A stretch of DNA of 64,000 bases from Fodinicola feengrottensis. Lineage in GTDB: Bacteria; Actinomycetota; Actinomycetes; Mycobacteriales; HKI-0501. The position numbers and the translations under genes are program-made. Below the pieces are notes generated by a model. The model worked only from the letters and a program-made list of their open reading frames with translations. It had not been told where the DNA came from and searched no databases. Shown here piece by piece: positions 37,246-46,800 of this stretch. Position 1 is the stretch's first letter, and each line of letters opens with the position of its first letter. The DNA lies in NCBI RefSeq assembly GCF_010993775.1, contig NZ_WOTO01000012.1, positions 96,737 to 160,736 of the forward strand, given 5' to 3'.

Positions 37246-38005
37246 TGACCGCGGCGCTGGAAATATCAGGCCTGCGCAAGAATTTTGCCACCAAGGTGGC
37301 GGTGGACGGCATTTCGCTGACCATCCCGGCCGGCTCTTTCTACGGCGTGCTGGGGTCAAACGGTGCAGGCAAGACCACCGCGCTGTCGATGGCGGTTGGC
37401 CTGCTGCGGCCGGATGCGGGGCGTTCGCTGGTGTTCGGCCACGACGTGTGGACCGATCCGGTACGGGCGAAGGCGTTGATCGGCGTGCTGCCGGACGGCC
37501 TCGCGATGCCCGAGCGACTGACCGGCCGGGAAGTGTTGACCTACCTCGGAATGTTGCGTGGAATCGACCGCGCCCAGCTGCGCAGGCGAGTCGACGACCT
37601 GCTCGGAGTGCTGGAACTCGACCAGCAGGAGAAGACCCTGGTCATCGAATATTCCACCGGCATGCGCAAAAAGATCGGGCTCGCTGTCGCCCTCCTGCAC
37701 GCGCCTCGACTTTTGGTGCTGGACGAGCCTTTCGAGGCCGTCGACCCGGTGTCGGCGGCGACCATTCGGACGATCCTGCAGCGGTTTGTCGAAGGCGGCG
37801 GCTCGGTGGTCATTTCCAGCCACGTGATGGCACTGGTCGAGGGGCTGTGCGACCACGTGGCGGTGGTCAACGACGGCCGGATCGCGGCCGCTGGGCCGAT
37901 CGCGGACGTACGCGCCAACCGGCCGCTGGAAGACGTTTTTTTGTGTCGCTGGTGGTGGGCGCGAGCGCCCCACGGACCGAGGGGCTGTCGTGGCTTTCGC
38001 GCTGA
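37242..38005 (+). CDS. ABC transporter ATP-binding protein, one frameshift in a T run
   Basis: Walker A YGVLGSNGAGKTTALSMAVG, signature YSTGMRKKIGLAVALLHAPR, Walker B LLVLDEPFEAVDPVSAAT and H-loop VVISSHVMALVEGLCDHVAV place it in the DrrA/NatA-like efflux class. The signature is YSTGM rather than LSGGQ, as is usual for that class. The T run at 37939-37945 has one base too few; the corrected end is VSLVVGASAPRTEGLSWLSR with stop at 38005. It overlaps the permease start at 37990. Together they form an ABC-2 type exporter of unknown substrate. Confidence 0.88.
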
Positions 38006-39787
38006 TTCGCATGAAACTGGCGATCCTGCGGCACGCACTGCGGGACAGTCAACGCGCGGTCTTGGTGGTGCTGGGTGCGACTTTCGGCCTGGTCGCCGCG
38101 GCCGGCACGATCTGGGGATCGCTGCAGAGCGGCCGAGTTCTGGCCGCCGCGCTGGCTTTGTGGACCTTTGGTTGGATTTTCGGTCCGGTCTTCACCGGGG
38201 GCGACGAGAGCCTGCGGCCGGAGTTCTTCTCGATGCTGCCGTCCACCCGGCGCCGGTTTGTCGGTGGCCTGTTGTCCGCGTCTTTCGTTGGTGTGGCACC
38301 GCTGGTCAGCCTGTTCGCGCTGCTGTCGCTGGTCGTTTACGGCGCTCACCTCGGAGTCGCCGCCGCCTTCGTCGCGCTGCCAGCGGTGGCTCTGCAACTG
38401 GCCCTGATGGTGCTGCTCGCCCGGGTGACGGTCGCACTTTTCGGACTGTTGCTGCGATCGCTCGCCGGCGCGATCGTCGGTGGTCTGCTCAACGCGCTGG
38501 TGATGGCGTTCGCCGCGCAGGGCTGGGCGGTCGTGCTGGCGTTCGCGCCAGCCGGCGGCCTGGGCTGGGTGGGTGGACGTGGTGCTGCGGGCGGTGCCAT
38601 CGGGCTGGGGGATGGCCGCGGTCGAGGCAGCCGCCCGCGGTGACTGGGCGCGGGTTTTCGCGGCCCTGCTGGGTTTGGCGGTGCTGAGTGCGGGACTGTT
38701 CGGTGCCTGGATGCTGCTTTTGCCGCTGCGTACCGGAAATCCCCGGCTGCAAGGCAGTGCGCGGCGGCTGTTGGTGGCGCGTGGCACGCTGGGCACCGCG
38801 GTCGGAAAGGAATTGCGGAGTTGGACGCGGGACTTCCTGCGAGTCGGCATGGGAGTTTTTTTCGCTCAGCTATGGCCTACTTTTCTGCCTCCTGCCGCTG
38901 GTGCTCGGCTGGATGGTCGAATTGCCTTTCGCGGGACTGATTTTCGTTGCGATGGCGGCCGCCACGGCGGCGAACCTTTACAGCACGGACGGCACCGCGC
39001 TTTGGGCGATCCTGCTGACGCCAGGTGCCGAGCGGGTGGACGTACGAGCGAGGCAGACGGCCTGGTTGCTCGCGGTCGGCCCGATCGCGCTGGTGGTCAC
39101 CGTGGTGCTGACGGCGGGGAGCGGACAGACCTGGGCGTGGCCGCTGGTTTTGTCTTTGCTGCCGGCCATGCTCGGCGGCGGCGGCGCTGGCGTGGTCGTG
39201 CTGGCGTCGGTTTTCGCCCTGATTCCCGGCACGGATCCGCAGAAGCGCGGCAACAATCCGCTCAGCCTCGGAGAAAAGGGCGGTGACGCGATGGGCCTCT
39301 CACGTACTTGCTGCTGGCCTGCGTGCCGTTGACCGGTGTTCCCGCGCTGCTCGCGACGTTCGTTGGTTCGTGGTGGGGCGTCCCGACCGGGATTGTCAGC
39401 GGAGCGCTGTGTTTCTGGGGCTTTGGCGCGCTGGCGATTCGCCGGCTGCAAGCCCGCGGGCCGGAACTGTTGAACCTGATGCGAATGGGCTCTACCGGCC
39501 GTGCGCAGTCCGAGCGGTCGCTCTCGATCAATCTTCCGGTCATGCAACGACTGCTGGTCGGCCTCTGCCTCGGTTTTGGTGCCATCCCCCTGATTCCGCA
39601 GGGCATCGTGCCGGCGGTTTCGTTGCTCGTCGGCAGTCGGACCCGCTCGTGGTTCCTCGCCTTGTACGCGCCGGCCGGCTGGCAGTGGCCGACCGCGCTC
39701 GCGATGGTGGCCCTCGGGCTGGCCATGTACGGGATCGGCGTGACCCTCATCGTCCGTGCCCGCAGGCGTACCGGCGCCCTCGCCTGA
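37990..39787 (+). CDS. Large ABC-2-type membrane protein (about 600 aa), three frameshifts
   Basis: GTG 37990 gives FALIRMKLAILRHALRDSQR, then at least a dozen TM helices: AVLVVLGATFGLVAAAGTIW, FVGVAPLVSLFALLSLVVYG, GAIVGGLLNALVMAFAAQGW. After a shift near 38573 come VFAALLGLAVLSAGLFGAWM and then, after a T-run shift near 38866, LSYGLLFCLLPLVLGWMVEL and WPLVLSLLPAMLGGGGAGVV. A last shift near 39290 leads to YLLLACVPLTGVPALLATFV and the end IGVTLIVRARRRTGALA. It partners the ATPase it overlaps. The length suggests two permease halves joined in one chain. Substrate unknown. Confidence 0.75.
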
Positions 39788-39826
39788 CGGCCGCGATGGC
39801 CTCATCACGTGCGTGGGCTGAATTTT

Positions 39827-39890
39827 CGTCGAGTGCGGGACTTTATCCCGCACTCGACGTCGAGTGTGGGGTTTTGTGCCGCACTCGACG
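39827..39890. repeat. 64-bp double-hairpin repeat, copy A
   Basis: First hairpin CGTCGAGTGCGGGA-CTTTA-TCCCGCACTCGACG, then a second hairpin with arms TCGAGTGTGGGG and CCGCACTCGACG. It matches copy B (15193-15256, opposite strand) at 56 of 64 positions without gaps. It is located between convergent gene ends (39787, 39914). Confidence 0.8.
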
Positions 39891-39913
39891 CTAGACCCCC
39901 ATGAGGCACCGGG

Positions 39914-40470
39914 TCACGGAGTGAGCTCGGTCATAGCACCGAAACCGGCCAGAGTGCGGGCGTCCCGCTCGGCCAGTCCTTTCAGGTTCAGCAGCTGTCT
40001 GCGCATCATCACGAAATCGCCCCAGGCCAGCAGGGTGGCGCCGAACCGGCCGCTGCCCAGCACCAGCCGGCAGATCAGCCGGCAGTTCTGGTCGTCCAGC
40101 GGCTCGATCGCGTAGGTGCCCGCCAGCGGGCCGAAAAGCCGTTCGGCGGCCGGGAACGAGCGGCCGGAGAACTGATGCCCGGGTTCGATGTCGACCAGGG
40201 TGAACACCATGAGCTGCTGCCCGGCGGCGAGTTTTTCGGCTCCTGGCGTGAGAATCCGCGGGCTGCGCCGACCCCAGTGGTCGATCCAGTCGTAGCTGTA
40301 CGGCGCCACGCGGTCTGACAGAGCCAGCGGTAAGCGACCGGGGCGGGCGCTCGTACGGTCACCGCTCTCGTCAGCCGCTCGACCGGGCCAGCCAGGTAAT
40401 TGTCGGCCGGATAGGTCCGGGTGACCTCGGCGCTGGTGGCGCCCCAGTTGCGTGCCCATCCTCGGATCAT
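39914..40470 (-). CDS. SRPBCC-fold (polyketide cyclase/START-like) protein, one frameshift
   Basis: From ATG 40470: MIRGWARNWGATSAEVTRTY, NYLAGPVERLTRAVTVRAPA, PVAYRWLCQ. After a shift near 40320 it continues RVAPYSYDWIDHWGRRSPRI, LTPGAEKLAAGQQLMVFTLV, then RLICRLVLGSGRFGATLLAW and GDFVMMRRQLLNLKGLAERD. The pattern of strand, APAPVAYRWL helix and long C-terminal helix fits the SRPBCC hydrophobic-pocket fold. GGAAGGCAGG precedes the ATG. It is divergent from a TetR gene with two palindromes between, so it is likely TetR-controlled. Ligand unknown. Confidence 0.7.
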
Positions 40471-40481
40471 CGGCCTGCCTT

Positions 40482-40522
40482 CCGTACGGTGCCGTATGGT
40501 CTCACCGTACGGTACCGTACGG
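40482..40522. promoter_or_regulatory. Two palindromic TetR operator sites
   Basis: CCGTACGGTACCGTACGG at 40505-40522 is a perfect 18-bp palindrome. CCGTACGGTGCCGTATGG at 40482-40499 is a near copy 23 bases away. Both lie in the 54-bp gap between the divergent SRPBCC (40470) and TetR (40525) starts, the classic place for TetR autoregulation. Confidence 0.75.
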
Positions 40523-40524
40523 CG

Positions 40525-41103
40525 ATGGTGGTGAAAAGGCGGTTGTCCCGGCAGGACTGGGCCGAAGCGGCGCTGGCCGCGCTCGCCGACGGCGGTCTGG
40601 CCGCGGTGGCTGTGGAGCCGCTGGCGATCCGGCTGGGCACCACCAAAGGCAGCTTTTACTGGCATTTCGCCAACCGGGAGGCGCTCGTCCAAGCGGCCGT
40701 CGAGCGGTGGGCCGACGAGCACACCGAGGCGTTGATCCGGCAGTTGGAGCCTGTCTCCGATCCCGCCACTCGGCTCCGCCAGCTCTTTGAGGCCGCCATC
40801 GGCAGCGGTCGCATCAGCCGGGCGGAGCTGGCACTGCTCGCCCACGCGGACGACCCACTGGTGGCGCCGGTGCTGTCCCGGGTGACCGCTCGCCGGGTTG
40901 ACTTCATCGCCGCCTGCTACGCCGAGACCGGCGTCCCTCCCGGCGACGCGCGCCGGCACGCGGTGCTCGCGTACACCGCGCACATCGGGCTCATCCAGGC
41001 ACAACGTGCCAGCGGCGGGACACTGCTGGCGGACCGGGACCGGCCGGCGTACCTGGATTTCCTCTACCGCGTGATCAGCGTGGAGAGACCGCCGAGGCGG
41101 TAA
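40525..41103 (+). CDS. TetR-family transcriptional regulator
   Basis: Intact, about 192 residues. The HTH reads WAEAALAALADGGLAAVAVE then PLAIRLGTTKGSFYWHFANR and EALVQAAVERW. The C-terminal domain includes FEAAIGSGRISRAELALLAH and HAVLAYTAHIGLIQAQRASG. ATG 40525 lies directly after the palindromic operator. It probably represses itself and the divergent SRPBCC gene. Inducer unknown. Confidence 0.9.
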   Translation: MVVKRRLSRQDWAEAALAALADGGLAAVAVEPLAIRLGTTKGSFYWHFANREALVQAAVERWADEHTEALIRQLEPVSDPATRLRQLFEAAIGSGRISRAELALLAHADDPLVAPVLSRVTARRVDFIAACYAETGVPPGDARRHAVLAYTAHIGLIQAQRASGGTLLADRDRPAYLDFLYRVISVERPPRR

Positions 41104-41179
41104 ACGCGGATGTGCGCCAGAGGGTCGCACCGCCGCCGTACGGTAGAACCTGGCTGGCACACGAAGGGAGCGTGGCGGG

Positions 41180-41842
41180 GTGCGCGTACTGGTGGTCGAG
41201 GACGAGCGGGCGCTGGCCGACGCGCTCACCCGCGGGTTACGCCGGGAGGGGATGGCCGTCGACGTGGCGTACGAGGGCACCAGCGGGCACGAGATGGCGC
41301 TGACCACTCGGTATGACGTGGTGGTGCTCGACCGCGACCTGCCGGGCGTGCACGGCGACAAGATCTGCGCGGACCTGGTGGCCTCCGGGACGCTGACCCG
41401 GGTGCTGATGCTGACCGCGAGCGGCACGGTCGCGGATCGGGTCGAGGGGCTGGAGATCGGCGCGGACGACTACCTGCCCAAGCCGTTCGCCTTCGACGAG
41501 CTGGTCGCGCGCGTACGAGCGCTGGGCCGGCGGGCGACTCCACCGGCGCCGCCGGTGTTGGCCGCGCAGGGGGTCGCGCTGGATCCGGCCAAGCGGACGG
41601 TCACCAGGGGTGGTCGGCCGGTCGAGCTGACGCGTAAGGAGTTCGGCGTGCTGGAGGTGCTGCTGGCCGCCGGTGGCGCGGTGGTGTCCAGCGAGGAACT
41701 GCTGGAACGGGTCTGGGACGCCAACGCCGACCCGTTCACGACGACCGTACGGGTGACGATGATGACGTTGCGCAAGAAACTCGGCGAGCCCCAGGTCATC
41801 GAGACGGTGGTTGGCGCCGGCTACCGGGTCTACCCGTCATGA
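41180..41842 (+). CDS. OmpR/PhoB-type response regulator
   Basis: Intact, 220 residues. The receiver domain has the acidic pair EDE near residue 8, phosphoacceptor Asp51 (VVVLDRDLPGVHGDK), LMLTASG (Thr) and the conserved Lys in ADDYLPKPFAFDEL. The winged-helix DNA-binding domain runs RTVTRGGRPVELTRKEFGVL, LLAAGGAVVSSEELLERVWD, TTTVRVTMMTLRKKLGEPQV, ETVVGAGYRVYPS. GTG 41180 follows AAGGGAGCGTGGCGGG. It overlaps the kinase start (ATGA), so they form a cognate pair. The HK architecture resembles actinobacterial CutS/CseC-like sensors; the signal is unknown. Confidence 0.94.
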   Translation: MRVLVVEDERALADALTRGLRREGMAVDVAYEGTSGHEMALTTRYDVVVLDRDLPGVHGDKICADLVASGTLTRVLMLTASGTVADRVEGLEIGADDYLPKPFAFDELVARVRALGRRATPPAPPVLAAQGVALDPAKRTVTRGGRPVELTRKEFGVLEVLLAAGGAVVSSEELLERVWDANADPFTTTVRVTMMTLRKKLGEPQVIETVVGAGYRVYPS

Positions 41843-43077
41843 CCGCGTTCGCGCCGGCCGGCGGGCCGCTCGCAGGCCCGGCCCGGCACCGGTTGCGGCC
41901 GACCCTGCGGCTGCGGCTGACGATCATCAACGGCGCGCTGCTGATCGCCGCCGGGGTGATCCTGCTGGGGCTCGCGTGGCTGATCGTGAACACCGGTCTC
42001 ACCACCAGCGAGCAGGCGATGCCGGGCACCACCGTCACGGTCCGGCATGCCGACGGCACCACCGAGCGGATGGACGCTGCGCAGTGGCAGCGCGAGCGGG
42101 CCGAGGCGATCGAGGACAACCTCCTGCTGGAGGGCGCGTTCGCGCTGTTCGTGGTGTCCGTCATCGGTGTGACGGGTGGCTATCTGGTGACCCGCCGGGC
42201 ACTGCGGCCGCTGCACGTGCTGACTCAGGCGGCTCGCGGGCTCTCCACCGACACGCTGTCCGAGCGGATCTCGCACATGGGCCCGGATGACGAGGTCAGC
42301 GAGCTGGCACAGACCTTCGACGGGATGCTGGACCGGCTGGGCGCCGCGTTCGACAGCCAGCGCCGGTTCGTCGCGAACGCGAGCCACGAGCTGCGGACGC
42401 CGTTGGCCGTCATGCGCACTGAGATCGATGTGACGCTGTCCGATCCGGACGGTTCGAACGAGGACCTGCGCCGGATGGGCCGGGTCGTCAGAGACGCCTC
42501 CAAGCGCGCCAACGACCTGATTGAGGCGCTGTTGCTGCTTGCTCGTACGGAGGCACAGGCCGGTCGCCGACTCAACAAGGAAGTCGCCGTCGACCTCGCC
42601 GTCGGGGTGTCGTCCACGCTCAACGCGATCAGCCGGGAGGTGCGCCGGCTGTCGCTGCAGGTGGAGACGATGTTCGCGCCGGCGATGGTGATGGGCGACC
42701 CGGCCCTGTTGGAGCGGCTCGCCGGCAACCTGATCGAGAACGCGGTCCGCTACAACCTGGCCGGCGGGCGACTGCAGGTGCGTACGGGCAGCGACGCCAC
42801 CAGTGCGTGGCTGGTGGTCGCCAACACCGGGCCGGAGATCGATCTCGCCGAGGTGCCGCAGCTGTTCGAGCCGTTCCGGCGCGGTGGCGTGGAGCGGACC
42901 GGCACCCGAGGCGCCGGGTTGGGGCTCTCGATCGTGCGAGCCGTGGTCGACGCGCACAGCGGGATGGTCAAGGCGGTGCCGCTGCTCAACGGCGGTCTGG
43001 AGGTCACCGTCACGTTGCCAACCGCGGCTGTTCAGCGCCCCGCCGCGGTCGCCGGCCGAGCCGCGGTGCCCAGCTGA
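41839..43077 (+). CDS. Sensor histidine kinase, cognate to the preceding regulator
   Basis: Intact, 412 residues. TM1 is residues 27-50 (LTIINGALLIAAGVILLGLA), a short extracytoplasmic loop of about 45 residues follows, and TM2 is about 98-118 (EGAFALFVVSVIGVTGGYLV). HAMP follows with RRALRPLHVLTQAARGLSTD. The HisKA box is FVANASHELRTPLAVMRTEI with His183. HATPase motifs are NLIENAVRYN (N), VVANTGPEI (G1), FEPFRRGG (F) and GAGLGLSIVRAVVDAHSG (G2). The small sensor loop suggests sensing of a membrane or envelope signal (inference). Confidence 0.94.
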   Translation: MTAFAPAGGPLAGPARHRLRPTLRLRLTIINGALLIAAGVILLGLAWLIVNTGLTTSEQAMPGTTVTVRHADGTTERMDAAQWQRERAEAIEDNLLLEGAFALFVVSVIGVTGGYLVTRRALRPLHVLTQAARGLSTDTLSERISHMGPDDEVSELAQTFDGMLDRLGAAFDSQRRFVANASHELRTPLAVMRTEIDVTLSDPDGSNEDLRRMGRVVRDASKRANDLIEALLLLARTEAQAGRRLNKEVAVDLAVGVSSTLNAISREVRRLSLQVETMFAPAMVMGDPALLERLAGNLIENAVRYNLAGGRLQVRTGSDATSAWLVVANTGPEIDLAEVPQLFEPFRRGGVERTGTRGAGLGLSIVRAVVDAHSGMVKAVPLLNGGLEVTVTLPTAAVQRPAAVAGRAAVPS

Positions 43078-43098
43078 GCGTCTGGAGAGAAGAAGGAA

Positions 43099-43137
43099 GC
43101 GCAGCCCGACAGATGGGGGGTTTCCGTCGGACTGCGC
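43099..43137 (+). terminator. Hairpin after the two-component operon
   Basis: GCGCAG-C-CCGAC pairs with GTCGG-A-CTGCGC around a loop containing six G and TTTCC, 21 bases past the kinase stop. The remaining spacer to 43364 is A/T-richer and shows no gene. Confidence 0.7.
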
Positions 43138-43364
43138 ACAGTTATTCTCTCACCACAGCGCGGTGGGTGAAACGACATCGCGACAAAAGTTTCGACCGCG
43201 TCCTGTCGTACGACGGCGTTGCCGCTGGACACCCGCCTTTTGCAGGGAAATCTCAGCGGCAACGACCGTTTTCAGGCGGCAGCATCTTATGCGGAAAAGA
43301 CATACATAGAATGACCGTTTCGTGCCTGAATTTCGCTATTCTTATGTACGGCGGGGATAACGTC

Positions 43365-45458
43365 CTACGGCATGCTGGCGACGCCTGGGGCGAGGAACCG
43401 CCGGCCGGTGACCTTCTCCGAGACGCCGAGCCGGTCCAGCGCCGGCGTGATGCCGCCGAGATGGAACGGCCAGCCGGCGCCCAGGATCAGGCAGAGGTCG
43501 ATGTCCTGCGCCTGCGCCACCACCTTCTCGTCCAGCATGATCCGGATCTCGTCGGCGACCGCGCCGAGCGCTCGGTCCCGAACAGCGTCCTCCGTAAGGA
43601 CCGTATCGCCGACCTCCAGTAGGGCGGCGACCGCTGGATCGACCTGCTGCGTACCGGTTTCCCAGGTGTAGAAGGAAGACTTGCCAGCCTCGACCAGCTT
43701 TTTCAGATTCGACGAGACGTGAAAGCGAGCGGGGAAGGCGCCGTGCAGTGTTTCGCTCACGTGCAACGCGATAGCCGGGCCGACCAGCTGCATCAACAGC
43801 ATCGGGCTCATCGGCAGGCCGAGCGGCTCGGTGGCCCGGTCCGCGACCTCGATCGGGGTGCCCTCGTCCACGGCTTTCATGATCTCGCCCATAAAACGGG
43901 TGAGGACACGGTTGACCACGAAGGCTGGCGCGTCGGCCACCAGCACGCTGGATTTCTTCAGCTGCTTCCCCACGGCGAACGCGGTGGCGAGCGTCGCGTC
44001 GTCGGTTTTGGCCGCTCGTACGATTTCCAGCAGCGGCAGCACCGCGACCGGGTTGAAGAAGTGGAAGCCGACGACCCGCTCCGGGTGCTTCAGCTCGGAC
44101 GCCATCTCGGTGATCGACAGCGAGGACGTGTTGGTGGCCAGCACTGTTTCGGCTGGCACGACCGCCTCAACCTCGGCGAAGACCTGCTTTTTGACCGAGA
44201 TCTCCTCGAAAACCGCCTCGATCACGAAGTCCGCGTCGGCGAAGGCATCCTTCGTCAGCGAGCCGGTGACCAGCGCCTTCAGCCGGTTGGCGGTGTCGGG
44301 GGAGACCCGCTTCTTGGCCAGCAGCTTGTCGATTTCGCTGTGGACGTACGAAACTCCCTTGTCCACCCGGGCCTGGTCGATGTCCGTCATGACGACCGGT
44401 ACGAGCAGCCGGCGGGCGAACAGCAGCGCCAGCTGGCTGGCCATCAGGCCGGCGCCGACAATGCCGACCTTGGTCACTGGCCGGGCCAGGCTCCGGTCCG
44501 GCGCGCCGACCGGCCGTTTCGCCCTTTTCTGTACGAGGTCAAAAGAATACAAGCCGGCGCGCAGCTCGTCCGTACCGATCAGGTCGGCCAGCGCCTCGTC
44601 CTCGGCCGCCGTACCTTCCTCGAAGGACGCGGTTTTGGCCAGCTTCAACAGGTCCAGCGCACGATAGGGAGCCGGCGCGGCACCGTGTACGCGGCCGTCG
44701 ACGACCGCCTTTCCGCGCGCCAGCGCGTCATCCCAGGCCTGGCCGCGGTCGATTTCCGGGCGTTCGACCACGATGTCGCCGCGCAGGACACCGGCGGCCC
44801 AGCCGAGCGAGCGCTCCAGGAAATCGGCCGGCTCGAACATCACGTCCGCGATGCCCAGCTCGAAAGCCTCGGTGGCCCGCAGCATTTTGTTCTGGTTCAG
44901 GGCATTCTCGATGATGACCTTGACGGCCTTGTCCGCGCCGATCAGGTGGGGCAGCAGCTGAGTGCCGCCCCAGCCTGGCACCAGGCCGAGGAAGCATTCC
45001 GGGAACGAAATCGCGGCGGCCCCCGACGAAAGTGTCCGGTAGTCGCAGTGCAGCGCGACCTCCAGGCCGCCGCCCATGGTGGCGCCGTTGTTGACAAACG
45101 CGAAGGTCGGGATGGAAGTGTTCTTCAGTTTCGCGAAAACGTGGTGCCCGGACCGTGCGATGGCGAGCGCCTCGTCCCGGGACGACAGCGCGCCCACACC
45201 GGAAAGGTCAGCGCCCACCGCGAAAATGAACGGCTTGCCGGTGATCGCGATCGCTCGTACGGCCGGAGAGCGCGCCTGGATCTCGTCGATCGCGGCTTCC
45301 AGCTCCGCCAGCCCGCCCGGACCGAAAGTGTTCGGGCGAGTGTGGTCGTGGCCGTTGTCCAGCGTGATCAGCGCGATGTCGCCAGCCAGATAACGGACGT
45401 GGGAGTGGGTGACGACCTCGTCCGGAAAGTGCTTGGCCAGTTCTGAAGTATTGGTCAT
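43365..45458 (-). CDS. fadB: Fatty-acid oxidation complex alpha subunit (enoyl-CoA hydratase / 3-hydroxyacyl-CoA dehydrogenase)
   Basis: Intact, 697 residues. The N-terminal crotonase domain has GKPFIFAVGADLSGVGALSS (oxyanion hole), NNGATMGGGLEVALHCDYRT and SFPECFLGLVPGWGGTQLLP with catalytic Glu. The NAD-binding domain starts KVGIVGAGLMASQLALLFAR, with LATNTSSLSITEMASELKHP and catalytic His in VVGFHFFNPVAVLPLLEIVR. The C-terminal HAD domains include DAPAFVVNRVLTRFMGEIMK. It hydrates trans-2-enoyl-CoA and oxidises the 3-hydroxyacyl-CoA. It overlaps the fadA stop by four bases; the two form the trifunctional beta-oxidation complex. Confidence 0.95.
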   Translation of the reverse strand: MTNTSELAKHFPDEVVTHSHVRYLAGDIALITLDNGHDHTRPNTFGPGGLAELEAAIDEIQARSPAVRAIAITGKPFIFAVGADLSGVGALSSRDEALAIARSGHHVFAKLKNTSIPTFAFVNNGATMGGGLEVALHCDYRTLSSGAAAISFPECFLGLVPGWGGTQLLPHLIGADKAVKVIIENALNQNKMLRATEAFELGIADVMFEPADFLERSLGWAAGVLRGDIVVERPEIDRGQAWDDALARGKAVVDGRVHGAAPAPYRALDLLKLAKTASFEEGTAAEDEALADLIGTDELRAGLYSFDLVQKRAKRPVGAPDRSLARPVTKVGIVGAGLMASQLALLFARRLLVPVVMTDIDQARVDKGVSYVHSEIDKLLAKKRVSPDTANRLKALVTGSLTKDAFADADFVIEAVFEEISVKKQVFAEVEAVVPAETVLATNTSSLSITEMASELKHPERVVGFHFFNPVAVLPLLEIVRAAKTDDATLATAFAVGKQLKKSSVLVADAPAFVVNRVLTRFMGEIMKAVDEGTPIEVADRATEPLGLPMSPMLLMQLVGPAIALHVSETLHGAFPARFHVSSNLKKLVEAGKSSFYTWETGTQQVDPAVAALLEVGDTVLTEDAVRDRALGAVADEIRIMLDEKVVAQAQDIDLCLILGAGWPFHLGGITPALDRLGVSEKVTGRRFLAPGVASMP

Positions 45459-46681
45459 CGGGATGTCTCTTTTCCAGTCCAGTGCGGGTTTTCCCAGATG
45501 ACGCTGCCGCCCATGCCGATGCCGATGCACATGGCGGTGAGGCCGTACCGAACGTCCGGCCGGGCCTCAAAATGCCGGGCCAGCTGGGTCATCAGCCGCA
45601 CTCCGGAGGAAGCGAGCGGGTGGCCGATGGCGATCGCGCCGCCCCACGGGTTGACGCGATCGTCGTCGTCCGCGATGCCGAAGTGTTCCAGGAACGCGAG
45701 GACCTGGACGGCGAATGCCTCGTTCAGCTCGAAAATTCCGATGTCCTCAATGGACAGTCCGGTCTTCGCGAGCGCTTTCTCGGTGGATGGTACGGGACCG
45801 ATGCCCATCACTTCTGGCTCCACGCCGACGAAACCGTAGCCGACCAGCCGCATGGCGACCGGAAGTTCGAGCTCTTCAGCAACATCCTCGGCGGCCAGGA
45901 TGCAGGCGGTCGCGCCGTCGTTCAGGCCAGCCGCGTTGCCGGCGGTGATCCGACCGTGCGGGCGGAACGGCGTCTTGAGCCCGGCGAGACCTTCCAGCGT
46001 GGTACCCGGCCGCGGCGGCTCGTCGGCGGTCGCGAGGCCCCAGCCGTGCTCGGCGGAGCGGGTCGCCATCGGCACCAGGTCGCGGTCGATGTGGCCGTTG
46101 GCCAGCGCTTTCGCGTATTTCTGCTGGCTGGCGAGCGCGTACGCGTCGCAGCGTTCCTTGGTCAGGCCCGGGAACCGGTCGTGCAGGTTTTCCGCGGTCG
46201 AGCCCATCACCAGCGCCGACGGGTCGACGATCTTCTCGGCCAGGAACCGCGGGTTCGGGTCGACGCCCTCGCCCATCGGGTGCCGGCCCATGTGTTCGAC
46301 ACCGCCGGCGAGCGCGATGTCGTACGCGCCGATGGCGATGCCGCCGGAAACCGTGGTCACCGCCGTCATCGCGCCCGCGCACATCCGGTCGATGGCGTAA
46401 CCGGGGACCGTCTTGGGCAGCCCCGCCAACAGCGCGGCGGTCCGGCCGATGGTCAGTCCCTGGTCGCCGATCTGGGTGGTCGCCGCGATCGCGACCTCGT
46501 CGATGCGCTCCGGCGGCAGGCCCGGATTGCGGCGCAACAGCTCACGGATCACCCGTACGACCATGTCGTCGGCCCTGGTCTCGGCGTACAAACCCTTGGG
46601 CCCGGCCTTGCCGAACGGCGTGCGGGCGCCGTCGACGAAGACGACGTCCCTAATCTCCCGGCGAGTGCGGGTGGTGGACAC
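45455..46681 (-). CDS. fadA: Acetyl-CoA C-acyltransferase (3-ketoacyl-CoA thiolase)
   Basis: Intact, about 408 residues. The nucleophilic cysteine is Cys101 in GYAIDRMCAGAMTAVTTVSG. Later motifs are ALAGGVEHMGRHPMGEG, RITAGNAAGLNDGATACILA, IFELNEAFAVQVLAFLEHFG, the His motif NPWGGAIAIGHPLASSGVR and the second Cys in TAMCIGIGMGGSVIWE. It cleaves 3-ketoacyl-CoA with CoA to give acetyl-CoA. GTG 46681 is preceded by GGGAGG at six bases; an upstream in-frame extension lacks family similarity. First gene of fadAB; a palindrome and hairpin lie upstream. Confidence 0.95.
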   Translation of the reverse strand: MSTTRTRREIRDVVFVDGARTPFGKAGPKGLYAETRADDMVVRVIRELLRRNPGLPPERIDEVAIAATTQIGDQGLTIGRTAALLAGLPKTVPGYAIDRMCAGAMTAVTTVSGGIAIGAYDIALAGGVEHMGRHPMGEGVDPNPRFLAEKIVDPSALVMGSTAENLHDRFPGLTKERCDAYALASQQKYAKALANGHIDRDLVPMATRSAEHGWGLATADEPPRPGTTLEGLAGLKTPFRPHGRITAGNAAGLNDGATACILAAEDVAEELELPVAMRLVGYGFVGVEPEVMGIGPVPSTEKALAKTGLSIEDIGIFELNEAFAVQVLAFLEHFGIADDDDRVNPWGGAIAIGHPLASSGVRLMTQLARHFEARPDVRYGLTAMCIGIGMGGSVIWENPHWTGKETSR

Positions 46682-46781
46682 AGCAGGCCTCCCGATCGGT
46701 GACTCCGTATTGATCGCGAGACTACTACTCGCCAGTAACATTCGGCTCGCCAGGTTGGCCAACTTCACAGCCGTCGCGGTG

Positions 46782-46800
46782 ACAATCGGATTCCGATTGT
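46782..46800. promoter_or_regulatory. ACAATCGG-ATT-CCGATTGT palindrome upstream of fadA
   Basis: A perfect 8-bp inverted repeat with a 3-base centre, about 100 bases upstream of the fadA start. The same arms with AAT at the centre recur at 57844-57868. It may be an operator for fadAB or a dispersed palindromic element; its overlap with the next hairpin makes the choice open. Confidence 0.45.

Noticed and set aside
43719..45446. A 575-residue plus-strand frame opposite fadB
   Set aside because: fadB on the minus strand is intact with both enzyme domains; the plus frame is biased and unrecognisable.
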